From Planctomycetota bacterium (lineage in GTDB: Bacteria > Planctomycetota > JAJSAM01 > JAJVHW01), in NCBI GenBank assembly GCA_021776825.1, contig JAJFFG010000001.1, positions 1-64,000 of the forward strand: DNA of 64,000 nt, in the 5' to 3' direction. Shown here one piece after another: positions 35,620 through 43,549 of this stretch (its first letter is position 1; the number at the start of each line of letters is the position of its first letter). Made by a program: the position numbers and the translations under genes. A model generated the notes under the pieces. The model was given only the letters and a program-made list of their open reading frames with translations. It searched no databases and was not told the DNA's origin.

Positions 35620-36495
35620 TCAGTCGATACGGGCCGCGCCGGGGCAGCCCTTCGCGCGACACTCGTCGAGGTCCCCGAGGTGCTGCTGGCAGCCCTCCGG
35701 GTTCATCTCTCCGCGCGTGTTCCGTCGCTCGGCGATCGGGAGGAAGAAGCGTGCCGTTCGGAGGCTTGGCGAGGGGCCGTAGCGCGAGGGGTCGTCCGTC
35801 GCCGCGGGCAGGTCTCCTTCGATGCCGGCCGCCGCGCAGAGCCCACCCCAGTCGGCGACGAACGTGCCCTGCTTGGAGCGCTCGATCAGTCCACGCTTCG
35901 CGAAGTCACCGAGTACTCGCGCCACGACCTCGCGGACCGTGCCGAGGCGCGCTGCGATCTCGGACTGCGTGGCGTCCACCAGGACCTTCGCGCCGTCGTC
36001 CTGTCGCACGCACGCGTTCTCCACGAGGAACTGCGCGAGGCGTTCGGCCACGGGGCGCAGTGCGATGTCCTCGCGCTCCTGGATCTGACGCCGAAGACGC
36101 CGCCCGAGGAGCTCGACCGCCGCTTGGACGACCGGCGGGTGCTCCCGGCGGAACTGCGCGAATCGCTCGGGTCGCAGCGTGAAGAACTCGCCCGCCCGAA
36201 CGACCACCGCGTCGGCGACATGCGGCAGGCCGTCGAGCACGGAGGGCAGCCCCATCACCTCGCCCGGGCCGCGGAACGAGTCGATGAACTCGCGACCGTC
36301 AGCGCCGCGCGTGGCCAGCTTCGCCTCACCGGTGACGGGGATGACGATGCCGGTCGATGTCGCGCCGGAGCGCCAGAAGACGTGACCCTTCTTCTGGTCC
36401 GACGAGCGTCCCAGCACCATGAAGCGAACGACCGCCTCCTCCTCGAGGGTCGCGAGGAAGTCGACGCTCTTCAGGGTCTCGAGCAGCAGTCCCAT
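35620..36495 (-). CDS. Crp/Fnr-family transcription regulator (2) with cysteine-bearing C-terminal tail
   Basis: 291 residues from the ATG at 36495, which has AGGAG six bases upstream; the in-frame ATG at 36522 has no well-placed ribosome site. The beta-roll (GHVFWRSGATSTGIVIPVTG) and winged helix (IAARLGTVREVVARVLGDF) are normal, and the recognition helix is close to that of regulator 1. After the DNA-binding domain there is a tail of about 70 residues. It holds four cysteines: one in WGGLC and three in the last 25 residues (EGCQQHLGDLDECRAKGC). This could bind a metal or iron-sulfur cluster or sense redox state. FNR-type N-terminal cysteines are absent. Confidence 0.85.
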   Translation of the reverse strand: MGLLLETLKSVDFLATLEEEAVVRFMVLGRSSDQKKGHVFWRSGATSTGIVIPVTGEAKLATRGADGREFIDSFRGPGEVMGLPSVLDGLPHVADAVVVRAGEFFTLRPERFAQFRREHPPVVQAAVELLGRRLRRQIQEREDIALRPVAERLAQFLVENACVRQDDGAKVLVDATQSEIAARLGTVREVVARVLGDFAKRGLIERSKQGTFVADWGGLCAAAGIEGDLPAATDDPSRYGPSPSLRTARFFLPIAERRNTRGEMNPEGCQQHLGDLDECRAKGCPGAARID

Positions 36496-36558
36496 GATGC
36501 TCCTTGGCGTGGCCGAACCCATGCTCCCGATTTTCCAGTGTCCCCCGCGAACCCGAAA

Positions 36559-36574
36559 CGTGCCAGAAGTCACG
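36559..36574. promoter_or_regulatory. Predicted Crp/Fnr operator before regulator 2
   Basis: CGTGCCAGAAGTCACG has arms GTGCC and GTCAC, one mismatch from the perfect palindromes at 34742 and 35589. It lies about 70 bases upstream of the chosen start of regulator 2. Weaker than the other two sites. Confidence 0.35.
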
Positions 36575-36653
36575 TCGCCGCGCGCGCGTAGCCGCGCTCG
36601 CGCGCCCAGGGTTCCGTCGCGCGGACGCGGCTGCCCGGGCACCATCGCCAGCG

Positions 36654-37610
36654 ATGATCCAAGCGATCGAGCTTCTGCGAGTCGGAGCGTTTCTGGCGGT
36701 CATCGCGGCGATCTACGCGGTATCCGCGGTGATCCTCGCGCGCTGGATCGTGCGCCGCCGCCGCGCCACGGCCGCCGCACCCGCGGCCCCACTCGGCCGC
36801 GCGGCTCGAACGACTCTCGCCGCGGCGGCGCTGGGGGTGCTGTGCATACTCTACGGTTGGCGCATCGAGCCGTTCTGGCTCGAGGTCAGCACCGTTCGGA
36901 TCGAGAGCTCCAAGTTGCCGCGAGGCGCCGAGCCGCTCCGCGTCGTGCAGATCTCGGACCTCCATTGCGACGCCCATCCGCGCCTCGAGACCGAGCTCCC
37001 GGACGTGATCGCCGCGCTCGAGCCTGACATCGTCGTGTTCACCGGAGACTGCGCGAACTCGCCCGAGGGGGTCCCCGTCTTCAAGGCGTGTCTCTCGCGG
37101 ATCGCGGCAGCGGCTCCGACGTACGCCGTGAAGGGCAACTGGGACTGCTGGTTCTTCCCCGAGGTGGATCGCTTCGGCGGGACCGGCGCCGTCGAGCTCG
37201 ACGGTGACGTGCGCGAGCTCTCGATCCACGACGTCCCGGTTCGCATCGGGGGCGTCGCGATGGACAACGAGGAGGGGCTCGTCGCGGCTCTGGAGCGCCT
37301 CGACCGTTCCGTGTTCACGATGGTGCTCTTCCATCCGCCGTATCCGGAGGTCGTCCCGCGCTTCCTGCGGAACCGAGTGGATCTGCTTCTCACGGGACAC
37401 GTGCATGGCGGTCAGGTCGCGCTGCCCGTCTACGGCGCGCTGCTCACCCTCTCGCGCCATGGCAAGCGATACGAGCGTGGCCTCTACGACGTCGACGAGA
37501 TGAAGATGTACGTGAACCGCGGGATCGGAATGGAGGGCGGCAACGTTCCGCGAGTCCGCTTCTGCGCACGCCCGGAGGTGACGCTCTTCGAGGTGGTCCC
37601 GCAGGAGTAG
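36654..37610 (+). CDS. Membrane-anchored metallophosphoesterase (YkuE/LpxG-like)
   Basis: 318 residues. Two N-terminal membrane helices (VGAFLAVIAAIYAVSAVILA and TLAAAALGVLCILYG), then a calcineurin-type domain: D-x-H in QISDLHCD, TGDCAN, GNWDCWFF (GNH[DE] position with Trp for His), LFHPPYPE and LTGHVHGGQVALP. Relatives hydrolyse UDP-2,3-diacylglucosamine or other phosphoesters at the membrane. The GNWD variant occurs in this subfamily and need not mean loss of activity. It diverges from regulator 2. Confidence 0.85.
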   Translation: MIQAIELLRVGAFLAVIAAIYAVSAVILARWIVRRRRATAAAPAAPLGRAARTTLAAAALGVLCILYGWRIEPFWLEVSTVRIESSKLPRGAEPLRVVQISDLHCDAHPRLETELPDVIAALEPDIVVFTGDCANSPEGVPVFKACLSRIAAAAPTYAVKGNWDCWFFPEVDRFGGTGAVELDGDVRELSIHDVPVRIGGVAMDNEEGLVAALERLDRSVFTMVLFHPPYPEVVPRFLRNRVDLLLTGHVHGGQVALPVYGALLTLSRHGKRYERGLYDVDEMKMYVNRGIGMEGGNVPRVRFCARPEVTLFEVVPQE

Positions 37611-37619
37611 TGTCGAGAG

Positions 37620-38084
37620 ATGACCTCCGCATTCCAGGTGTTCCTCGACGAGCACGACGACTTCGAAGAGAGCCTACTCGCTCACCAGGAGGCCCTGGTC
37701 CGGGGTGACCTCGAGTCCAGCCTCGAACTGCTCTGCGGGCTACGTGACGCGCTCGACGCGCACATCCGGCACGAGGAGGAGAAGCTCCTCCCGGTCCTCG
37801 AGCGCGGCGGGGGATGGAGTCGGATCGGCGACCCCTCCTACTACCGCGACGAGCACGGGAAGATCCGCGAGATGGTCGGCGAACTCGTCGACGTCGCCGC
37901 CGCTCTCTCGACGGAGTCGCCCTCGCTGCACCGCGACATCGCGCTCCTCATCGGGCGGGAGCAGCGCTTACGCACGCTGCTGGAGCACCACGATGACCGC
38001 GAGCGCCGGGCGCTCTTCCCCGATCTCGAGCGGCTGACCACGCCCGCCGAGCGCGCTGCGCTTCTCGAACCGCCGATCGACTAG
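37620..38084 (+). CDS. Hemerythrin-like HHE domain protein
   Basis: 154 residues of a four-helix bundle. Diiron ligand candidates: H12, H48, H51-x3-E55, H79 and H123/H124 with D126. The helices and spacings fit the hemerythrin/HHE family. It may bind oxygen, nitric oxide or iron. It starts nine bases after the phosphoesterase gene and converges on the HIT gene, with the stop codons overlapping (CTAG). Confidence 0.85.
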   Translation: MTSAFQVFLDEHDDFEESLLAHQEALVRGDLESSLELLCGLRDALDAHIRHEEEKLLPVLERGGGWSRIGDPSYYRDEHGKIREMVGELVDVAAALSTESPSLHRDIALLIGREQRLRTLLEHHDDRERRALFPDLERLTTPAERAALLEPPID

Positions 38085-38491
38085 CCGTGACCGGCCGCCC
38101 TGAGCGCGGCCCGGATGCGCTCCGCCTCGGTGGCGAGACGGGCCTGCTCCCACATGGGGTCTGCGTTTGCGAAGTCGAGGTCGTGCACGCCCCGGATCGG
38201 GACGACGTGGAGGTGCGCGTGGGGCACCTCGAGCCCGGCCATCAGGAAACCCACCTTCACCGGCGAGTAGACGGTCATCAGCGCCTTGCCGATCGCCTGG
38301 GAGACGCTGGTCAGGTGGGCGAGGAGATCCGCCTCGAGGTCGAGCCAGTGGTCGACCTCGGCACACGGCACGACCAGTGTGTGCCCCGGCTGAAGTGGGT
38401 TGATCGACAGGAACGCTGCCGCGCGCTCGTCGCGCCAGACGAACTGCCCCGGGATCTCGCCGGCCAGGATGCGCGTGAAGACTGTCGCCAT
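38081..38491 (-). CDS. HIT-family nucleotide hydrolase
   Basis: 136 residues. The histidine triad is H91-A-H93-L-H95-V-V, and the N-terminal FTRILAGEIPGQFVW block is the Hint-branch opening. These enzymes cleave nucleoside phosphoramidates or dinucleotide polyphosphates. The start at 38491 gives the normal length. Confidence 0.92.
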   Translation of the reverse strand: MATVFTRILAGEIPGQFVWRDERAAAFLSINPLQPGHTLVVPCAEVDHWLDLEADLLAHLTSVSQAIGKALMTVYSPVKVGFLMAGLEVPHAHLHVVPIRGVHDLDFANADPMWEQARLATEAERIRAALRAAGHG

Positions 38492-38618
38492 GTCCACCTC
38501 CGTGCGGGAGCGTAGCAGCGTCGGTCCAACCGCTCGGCGGTTCTTCGATTCGTGATGACCACCAGCCGCGACGTACGAGGCGACACGACTAGAGTCATGA
38601 CGAGCACAACACACTGTC

Positions 38619-38631
38619 AATAACGTCGTTA
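38619..38631. promoter_or_regulatory. Palindrome in the promoter region of the Fic-like gene
   Basis: ATAACGTCGTTAT is a perfect 13-base palindrome in an unusually A+T-rich patch, about 31 bases before the ATG at 38663. Its position suits an operator for autoregulation. No known regulator family can be assigned. Confidence 0.4.
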
Positions 38632-38662
38632 TGAGATCCGCTATCGCGACATACTACGCGAC

Positions 38663-39595
38663 ATGAAACTCGGTTGTCTCGACGAGCTTCGGGAGCCGCT
38701 CTTCGCGGCGCGCCTCCTCCGCGAAGAGACGCTACTCGCGCCGATCCGACCCGGCACCCGGGCCGCTCTCGGCGCCGAGACGCTGCGGGCCAACCACAAA
38801 TTGACCGCTCCGGGCGCCCCTCTGTCCGACGGCGTCCTGCACGCTACGGTCCAGCAGGGACTCGCGGCTGACGGGGCCGAGATCTCCGAGGCGAGCCTTC
38901 GCGCGCTGGCCGAGACGTGTGGCGACGGGGCCCGCCGGACCGGCCCCGGCGTGCCGTTCCACGGTCGTGCTGCGCCCACCGCGCCACGCGTTCCTCACCT
39001 CCTCGCCGAGATCGTCCAGACCGTGAGTTCCCCGGTGGCCATCGAGATCTGGCCGCCTCCCGCTCGTGCGTTCGCGCTCCACTTCCTGCTGCGACTCGTC
39101 CAGCCGTTCGCGTGCGATTCTGTCGCGCTGGCGATGCTGGCTGAGGCGCAGCTGCTCGCCGCGGACGGCTTCCCCGCCGACGTCTTCCTGCTTCCGTCCC
39201 CTGCCGTCGTCGGTGAACCCCGAGCCGGCCACCCCGACCCGGATGCGCTCGTCGTCGCCCGGGCGCACGCTCTCGTCGAGGGCGTCGCCGCGACTCGCGA
39301 GCGCGTCCGGGCCGAGACGGCGCGTGCTGTTCTCCTCGCCTGGGGTCGCGAGCGTGCGGCGGGGCTGAACGCCCGCCAGGAGCGTCTCTTGGCCTACCTC
39401 GCTTCGGACCCGGGCGCCCGTCGGATGCGCTTCGAGGACTACGTCGGCCTCCACTCCGGACGGCGCTCCCCGAGCCTGCGGAGCCTGCAACGGGACTGGA
39501 AGGGGCTGCGCGAGGCCGGGTGGCTGGTCGAGCGCGACGGCGAGGCTCGCCTCTCGACCGCGCCCCTGGAGCGGGGTGCTGGGACTACTTCGTGA
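38663..39595 (+). CDS. Fic-like protein lacking the catalytic motif, with C-terminal winged helix
   Basis: 310 residues. The centre follows the Fic layout: an inhibitory-helix-like start, PHLLAEIVQTVSS, then LHFLLRLVQPFACDSVALAM, which lines up with AHxxFxxIHPFxDGNGRxxR. The catalytic histidine is Gln and the GNGR anion hole is absent, so AMP transfer is not expected. The last 65 residues (LNARQERLLAYLASDPGARR) look like the winged helix that follows many Fic domains. A transcription-regulator role is plausible. The Fic relationship is inferred from pattern only. It converges on the rhodanese gene with an 11-base overlap. Confidence 0.5.
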   Translation: MKLGCLDELREPLFAARLLREETLLAPIRPGTRAALGAETLRANHKLTAPGAPLSDGVLHATVQQGLAADGAEISEASLRALAETCGDGARRTGPGVPFHGRAAPTAPRVPHLLAEIVQTVSSPVAIEIWPPPARAFALHFLLRLVQPFACDSVALAMLAEAQLLAADGFPADVFLLPSPAVVGEPRAGHPDPDALVVARAHALVEGVAATRERVRAETARAVLLAWGRERAAGLNARQERLLAYLASDPGARRMRFEDYVGLHSGRRSPSLRSLQRDWKGLREAGWLVERDGEARLSTAPLERGAGTTS

Positions 39596-39956
39596 TGCGC
39601 AGCTCGGGGCCGGCGCCCCGTGGCGGCGGAGGCGGCCCGGTCTCGAGCGGGCCCGTGTAGGCGGCGATCCCGCCCGCAAGGACGGCGATGTCGCCGAAGC
39701 CCACGAGCCGGAGGAAGCGCCCGGCTGCGATCGTCCGCTCGCGGTGGTCCCCGACGAGGAGGATGCGCTCGATCAGGCTGCCGGGCAGCTCCGGGCGGCG
39801 CCGTCCGAGGTCGTGGACGGGGATGTTCAGCGATCCGGGTACGTGACCGAGCTCGTACAGCGCCGCAGCGCGCACGTCGACCACGATGGGTTGGCGGGCG
39901 CCGGCCAGCGCCGTCGTGAATGCCTCTGGAGCGATCAGATCAACGGGTTCGGGCAT
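39585..39956 (-). CDS. Rhodanese-like domain protein without the active-site cysteine
   Basis: 123 residues from the ATG at 39956. VVDVRAAALYELGHVPGSLN is the rhodanese CH2A-like signature. In the active-site loop (ILLVGDHRERTIAAG) the C-x5-R cysteine position is Val. The protein should not transfer sulfur and may be a binding or regulatory rhodanese. A Pro-rich tail (TGPPPPPRGAG) follows. Confidence 0.75.
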   Translation of the reverse strand: MPEPVDLIAPEAFTTALAGARQPIVVDVRAAALYELGHVPGSLNIPVHDLGRRRPELPGSLIERILLVGDHRERTIAAGRFLRLVGFGDIAVLAGGIAAYTGPLETGPPPPPRGAGPELRITK

Positions 39957-40154
39957 GTTAGGCTGTCGGCCGGTTCTACGGGGCTCCGAGAGACCGCGCC
40001 AGGTGCGCTGGGTGTCCGTGGGATACGCATGGCGGAACGCTCGCAGCATCTGCGTCGTTTCTTGGGAGGAACGCTCAAGGGTCTCGTGCGTCTAATCACG
40101 TGAACCGAACGAGTGGGAACGCTGTTCCGGGATAGCACCGGAGGGAAGAACCGA

Positions 40155-42008
40155 ATGCGAACACCGAGCCTGATCGGGGTGGCTCTCGTCGCCGCCGTAC
40201 TCATGATCGCCACGGCGCCGGACGCCGCTGCGAAGTCGAAGACGCACAAGGACCCGGTGCGAGGCTTCTCGCTACGCATCGAGGACTCGTTCGAGCAGGT
40301 GCCACCGAAGCCCGGCAGCGATAACGCGCACATCGCCGCCGAGTTCAAGGACGGGTCCCCCAAGTGGGGTCGGTTCTCCGGTGACCAGCCGACGTTCCGA
40401 GTGATCTGGACCATCACCCCGAAGGGGGACGCACCGCCCGCCGAGGAGCGTGAGCTCCCGCCCTGGGCGAAGGATCTCGACGAAGAGACCCAGGCGCAGA
40501 TCCGCGCGATGATGTCCGGCACGAAGGAGTCCCTCGAGGGCGACGTCAACCGGCTGATGCAGATCAACGCGCGGCTATTCGGCGAGTACGTGCCGGTGCA
40601 GGACCGCTGGGCGGCGCAGAAGAAGACCAAGAAGCTGAAGACCGGCTCCGGTCACGAGGTCAAGGTGCTCGAGATCAACTACCACAAGAAGCGGCCGAAG
40701 GGCACCAACGCGACGTGGTGGCTGTGGCTCGCTCAGACCGAGTGGGAGACCGAGACCGAGAAGATCGAGCTCGGCTTCTACGGCTACGTCGACGTCAAGT
40801 TTGCCAAGAAGATGCGCAAGCAGTTCGAGTCGTCCGTGAAGTCGTTCAAGCTGCGCGAGGTGGACGAGGACCTCGGTGAGGAGGAGCCCAAAGCGGTCCT
40901 TCCGAGGGACCCGCCCGAGGTGCGCGAGAAGCTCTCGAAGTTCGTCAAGGAGAAGATCATCAAGGGTTGGAAGTTCAAGCGAACGCCCAACTACCTGGTG
41001 GTCTACGACGAGGACGTCGACAAGAAGATCATCAAGCGCGTCACGACCGAGATCGAGGCCCTGCGGAAGCAGGTCTACGAGGTGATGTTCCCCGCGGATC
41101 GCCCGTTCTTCGACGTGAGCTTCGTGCGCGTTTGCGAGACCCGGAAGCAGTACATGGCGTACGGAGCCCCCGGTGGCTCGGCCGGCTACTGGTCGCCGTA
41201 CCACGAGGAGCTCGTCCTCTATCAGGACAAGAACGACAAGAAGGACGCGATCCGCGTCCTCTATCACGAGGCTTTCCACCAGTACATCTACTACTCGGTG
41301 GGCGAGATCTCGCCGCACTCGTGGTTCAACGAGGGCCACGGCGACTTCTTCTCTGGCCACGTCTACAAGGGCGGGAAGTTCAAGCGCGACGTCTTCGGAT
41401 GGCGCACCGAGACCGCCCGCAGCGGGAAGAAGCGCTGGGAGGACGGCATCCTCCGCCAGGCCGGCAAGACCAAGGCGACGGAGCCCGGCGAGACGACGGA
41501 CGCCCCCGAAAACGACCGCCTGACGTTGCGCGAGTGGCTGACATGGCGCCAGCCGCAGTACTACGGCAACAACGACTTCGGCATCCCCGGCGGCGTGAAC
41601 TACGCGCTCGGATGGAGCTTCATCTACTTCCTGCGGACCACTCGGAACGAGGAGTATCAGAAGATCCTCCCGAAGTACTTCAACACGCTGAAGTCGTTCG
41701 TCACGCAGGACCGTGAAGCCCGCGAGAAGGCCCTGGAAGAGGGCGGCCTCGGCGGCGATGACGGTGAGCCCGGTGGGGAGCCTGGAACCCCAGGCGAGCC
41801 TGGAGAGCCTGGCGGGGAGCCCGGTGGTGAGCCTGGAGGGCCCGGCGGCGACGGCGACAAGCCCGCGCCCGATCCCGATGCGCCGCGTTCGTCGGAGACG
41901 ACCGACGAGATCACGAAGGACGAGTGGCACGGTGAGTCCTTGAAGGACGCCACGCGCGGCATTGATCTCGAGCAGCTCGAGAAGGACTGGCTCGACCACA
42001 GCTGGTAA
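40155..42008 (+). CDS. Secreted DUF1570-like zinc metallopeptidase with collagen-like tract
   Basis: 617 residues. The start at 40155 has GGAGGGAAG upstream and a signal peptide (LIGVALVAAVLMIATAPDAAA). The peptidase centre is H-E-A-F-H in LYHEAFHQYIYYS, with the third ligand probably the Glu of WFNEGHGDFF, a gluzincin-like pattern found in DUF1570 proteins of planctomycetes. Residues about 530-565 are collagen-like Gly-x-y repeats (GEPGGEPGTPGEPGEPGG). The C-terminal 35 residues are acidic. Expected in the periplasm or outside the cell. Confidence 0.8.
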   Translation: MRTPSLIGVALVAAVLMIATAPDAAAKSKTHKDPVRGFSLRIEDSFEQVPPKPGSDNAHIAAEFKDGSPKWGRFSGDQPTFRVIWTITPKGDAPPAEERELPPWAKDLDEETQAQIRAMMSGTKESLEGDVNRLMQINARLFGEYVPVQDRWAAQKKTKKLKTGSGHEVKVLEINYHKKRPKGTNATWWLWLAQTEWETETEKIELGFYGYVDVKFAKKMRKQFESSVKSFKLREVDEDLGEEEPKAVLPRDPPEVREKLSKFVKEKIIKGWKFKRTPNYLVVYDEDVDKKIIKRVTTEIEALRKQVYEVMFPADRPFFDVSFVRVCETRKQYMAYGAPGGSAGYWSPYHEELVLYQDKNDKKDAIRVLYHEAFHQYIYYSVGEISPHSWFNEGHGDFFSGHVYKGGKFKRDVFGWRTETARSGKKRWEDGILRQAGKTKATEPGETTDAPENDRLTLREWLTWRQPQYYGNNDFGIPGGVNYALGWSFIYFLRTTRNEEYQKILPKYFNTLKSFVTQDREAREKALEEGGLGGDDGEPGGEPGTPGEPGEPGGEPGGEPGGPGGDGDKPAPDPDAPRSSETTDEITKDEWHGESLKDATRGIDLEQLEKDWLDHSW

Positions 42009-42113
42009 GCGGCGAGGGATGGCGGTCGCCGGCTCACCGAGTCGGCGGCCGTCTCTATTCCGCATCGTGGAAAGGCGCGTGGTGACAGGTGCTCTTCTAG
42101 GATCAGCCGCGGC

Positions 42114-42620
42114 ATGAGCGATCCCTCGGTCCACCAGGCGCCCCCGTCGGCGCGTCCGCACGAGCGGGCGGGCCTGCCGGTCCTCGAGTACCACTGGCGC
42201 GTGCGCGACATGGCGAAGAGCGTCCTGCACGCGGCCGGGATCTACGTCGTGGCCGAGGTTGCGGCGATGTCGAAGTTGCTGGGCCATCCGTGGTTCGAGG
42301 CGACCGGACTCGGCGGCTGGCGCGAGATCGCCGTGTTCGGCGCCGGGTTCCTCGGGGCCTGGGCCGTCGTGCTCTCGACGCTCTTGCGCGACGCCGGTCT
42401 CCGCAGCTGGACCGTGACGCTCCTTGTGCCCTTCACGGTGGTGGTAGTCGCGGCCGTCTGCGTCGCCTTCCCGCCGGCAGCCGAGATGAGCAGCGCGCAA
42501 CTCGCCGTGGCGCTGGCCGGGGTGTCGGCGCCGGGACCGATCGCGTGGGGACTGACGCTCCGCCGCTGGCGCATGGAGCGCTCGCGCGCGGCCCGCCTCC
42601 TCGCGGGGGAGTCGGAGTGA
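42114..42620 (+). CDS. Hypothetical four-helix membrane protein
   Basis: 168 residues. A 25-residue soluble leader is followed by about four hydrophobic segments (SVLHAAGIYVVAEVAAM, IAVFGAGFLGAWAVVLST, TVTLLVPFTVVVVAAVCVAF, LAVALAGVSAPGPIAWGL) and a basic end. No family recognised. It overlaps the thioredoxin-like gene (GTGA) and lies upstream of the ferredoxin and the bc-type complex, so a role in electron transfer is possible. Confidence 0.6.
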   Translation: MSDPSVHQAPPSARPHERAGLPVLEYHWRVRDMAKSVLHAAGIYVVAEVAAMSKLLGHPWFEATGLGGWREIAVFGAGFLGAWAVVLSTLLRDAGLRSWTVTLLVPFTVVVVAAVCVAFPPAAEMSSAQLAVALAGVSAPGPIAWGLTLRRWRMERSRAARLLAGESE

Positions 42621-43159
42621 GGTCGCGCCTCCTGTCGGCAATGGCTGCGATGGCCGTGGTGGCGGCGTCGGCTGCGACGGCGTGGGGCCAAGACGGATCG
42701 ATCCCCACGGGGCCCCATCAGGAGTCGAACGAGAGCTTCATGGGGTGGATCATGTTCGCCCTCGTGGTCGTGCCGATCGTGCTCATGGCCGTCCTCGCTC
42801 GGCGACGCGCGAAGACGACGCCGTCGAAGCTCGAGCTCTTCGACGACACGAACTTCACGACCGAGGTCCTGGAGAGCCGGATGCCCGTGCTCGTCCACTT
42901 TGGCGAGGAGTGGAACGTCTCGAACCGCGCGGCGCTCTCTCAGACGGAGCTCCTCCAGTACCTGAACCGTGGCGCTGTCCGGGTCGGGCTGCTGGAGATC
43001 CACGACTGCCCCGAGACCATGGAGCACTTCCCGGGGCTCGAGCCGCCCTCGTACCTCCTCTTCTACGGCGGGAAGAAGCTCTGGCACCGTCCGGGGCTCT
43101 GGCAGGCGGACGACCTGCAGGAGCACATCGACCGCGCGCTCTCGCGCGAGGGCTTCTGA
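42617..43159 (+). CDS. Membrane-anchored thioredoxin-like protein without CxxC
   Basis: 180 residues, GTG start overlapping the previous stop. A signal-like segment (LLSAMAAMAVVAASAATAWG) and a membrane helix (MGWIMFALVVVPIVLMAVLA) come first. A thioredoxin fold follows: MPVLVHFGEEWNVSNRAAL where thioredoxin has FWAxWCGPCK, VGLLEIHDCPET, then the cis-Pro region PSYLLFYGGKK. The redox pair is replaced by N-V-S-N. It may be a docking or chaperone protein. Confidence 0.65.
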   Translation: MRSRLLSAMAAMAVVAASAATAWGQDGSIPTGPHQESNESFMGWIMFALVVVPIVLMAVLARRRAKTTPSKLELFDDTNFTTEVLESRMPVLVHFGEEWNVSNRAALSQTELLQYLNRGAVRVGLLEIHDCPETMEHFPGLEPPSYLLFYGGKKLWHRPGLWQADDLQEHIDRALSREGF

Positions 43160-43237
43160 GACCACGTTCACCGAAAATCGACTGCGGGGGCCGCGCCCGT
43201 CCGGCAGGATGACGCGCCACCGCACCGGAGACGCCCC

Positions 43238-43549
43238 ATGCCGCAGCTGACGAACCGACGCAAGCGCAAGCCGCGCGAGATCGCCGTGATCAACGACAGT
43301 TGCACGGGCTGCGCCGGCTCCCCGGTCTGCCAGGCTCTCTGCCCTGTGGAGAACTGCATGCAGCTTATCCACGACGATGGCGTGAACCCCTTCGGCTACA
43401 TCTGGGTCGATCCCCTGAAGTGCATCGGCTGCAAGCAGTGCATCACGAAGGGCAAGATGGGCATCGTGCTCGAGGGCTGCCCTTGGGATGCGATCGACAT
43501 GACGCCCACGCCTGAGGTCGAGGAAGACTACGGCGTGCTCGAATACTAG
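43238..43549 (+). CDS. Ferredoxin-type iron-sulfur protein, probably two [4Fe-4S] clusters
   Basis: 103 residues with nine cysteines: C-T-G-C-A-G-S-P-V-C-x3-C-P, then C in EN-C, then C-I-G-C-K-Q-C and C-P. The first motif has three extra residues between the second and third cysteines compared with CxxCxxC. It could carry electrons to or from the adjacent bc-type complex. The stop codon directly abuts an intergenic repeat module. Confidence 0.8.
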   Translation: MPQLTNRRKRKPREIAVINDSCTGCAGSPVCQALCPVENCMQLIHDDGVNPFGYIWVDPLKCIGCKQCITKGKMGIVLEGCPWDAIDMTPTPEVEEDYGVLEY

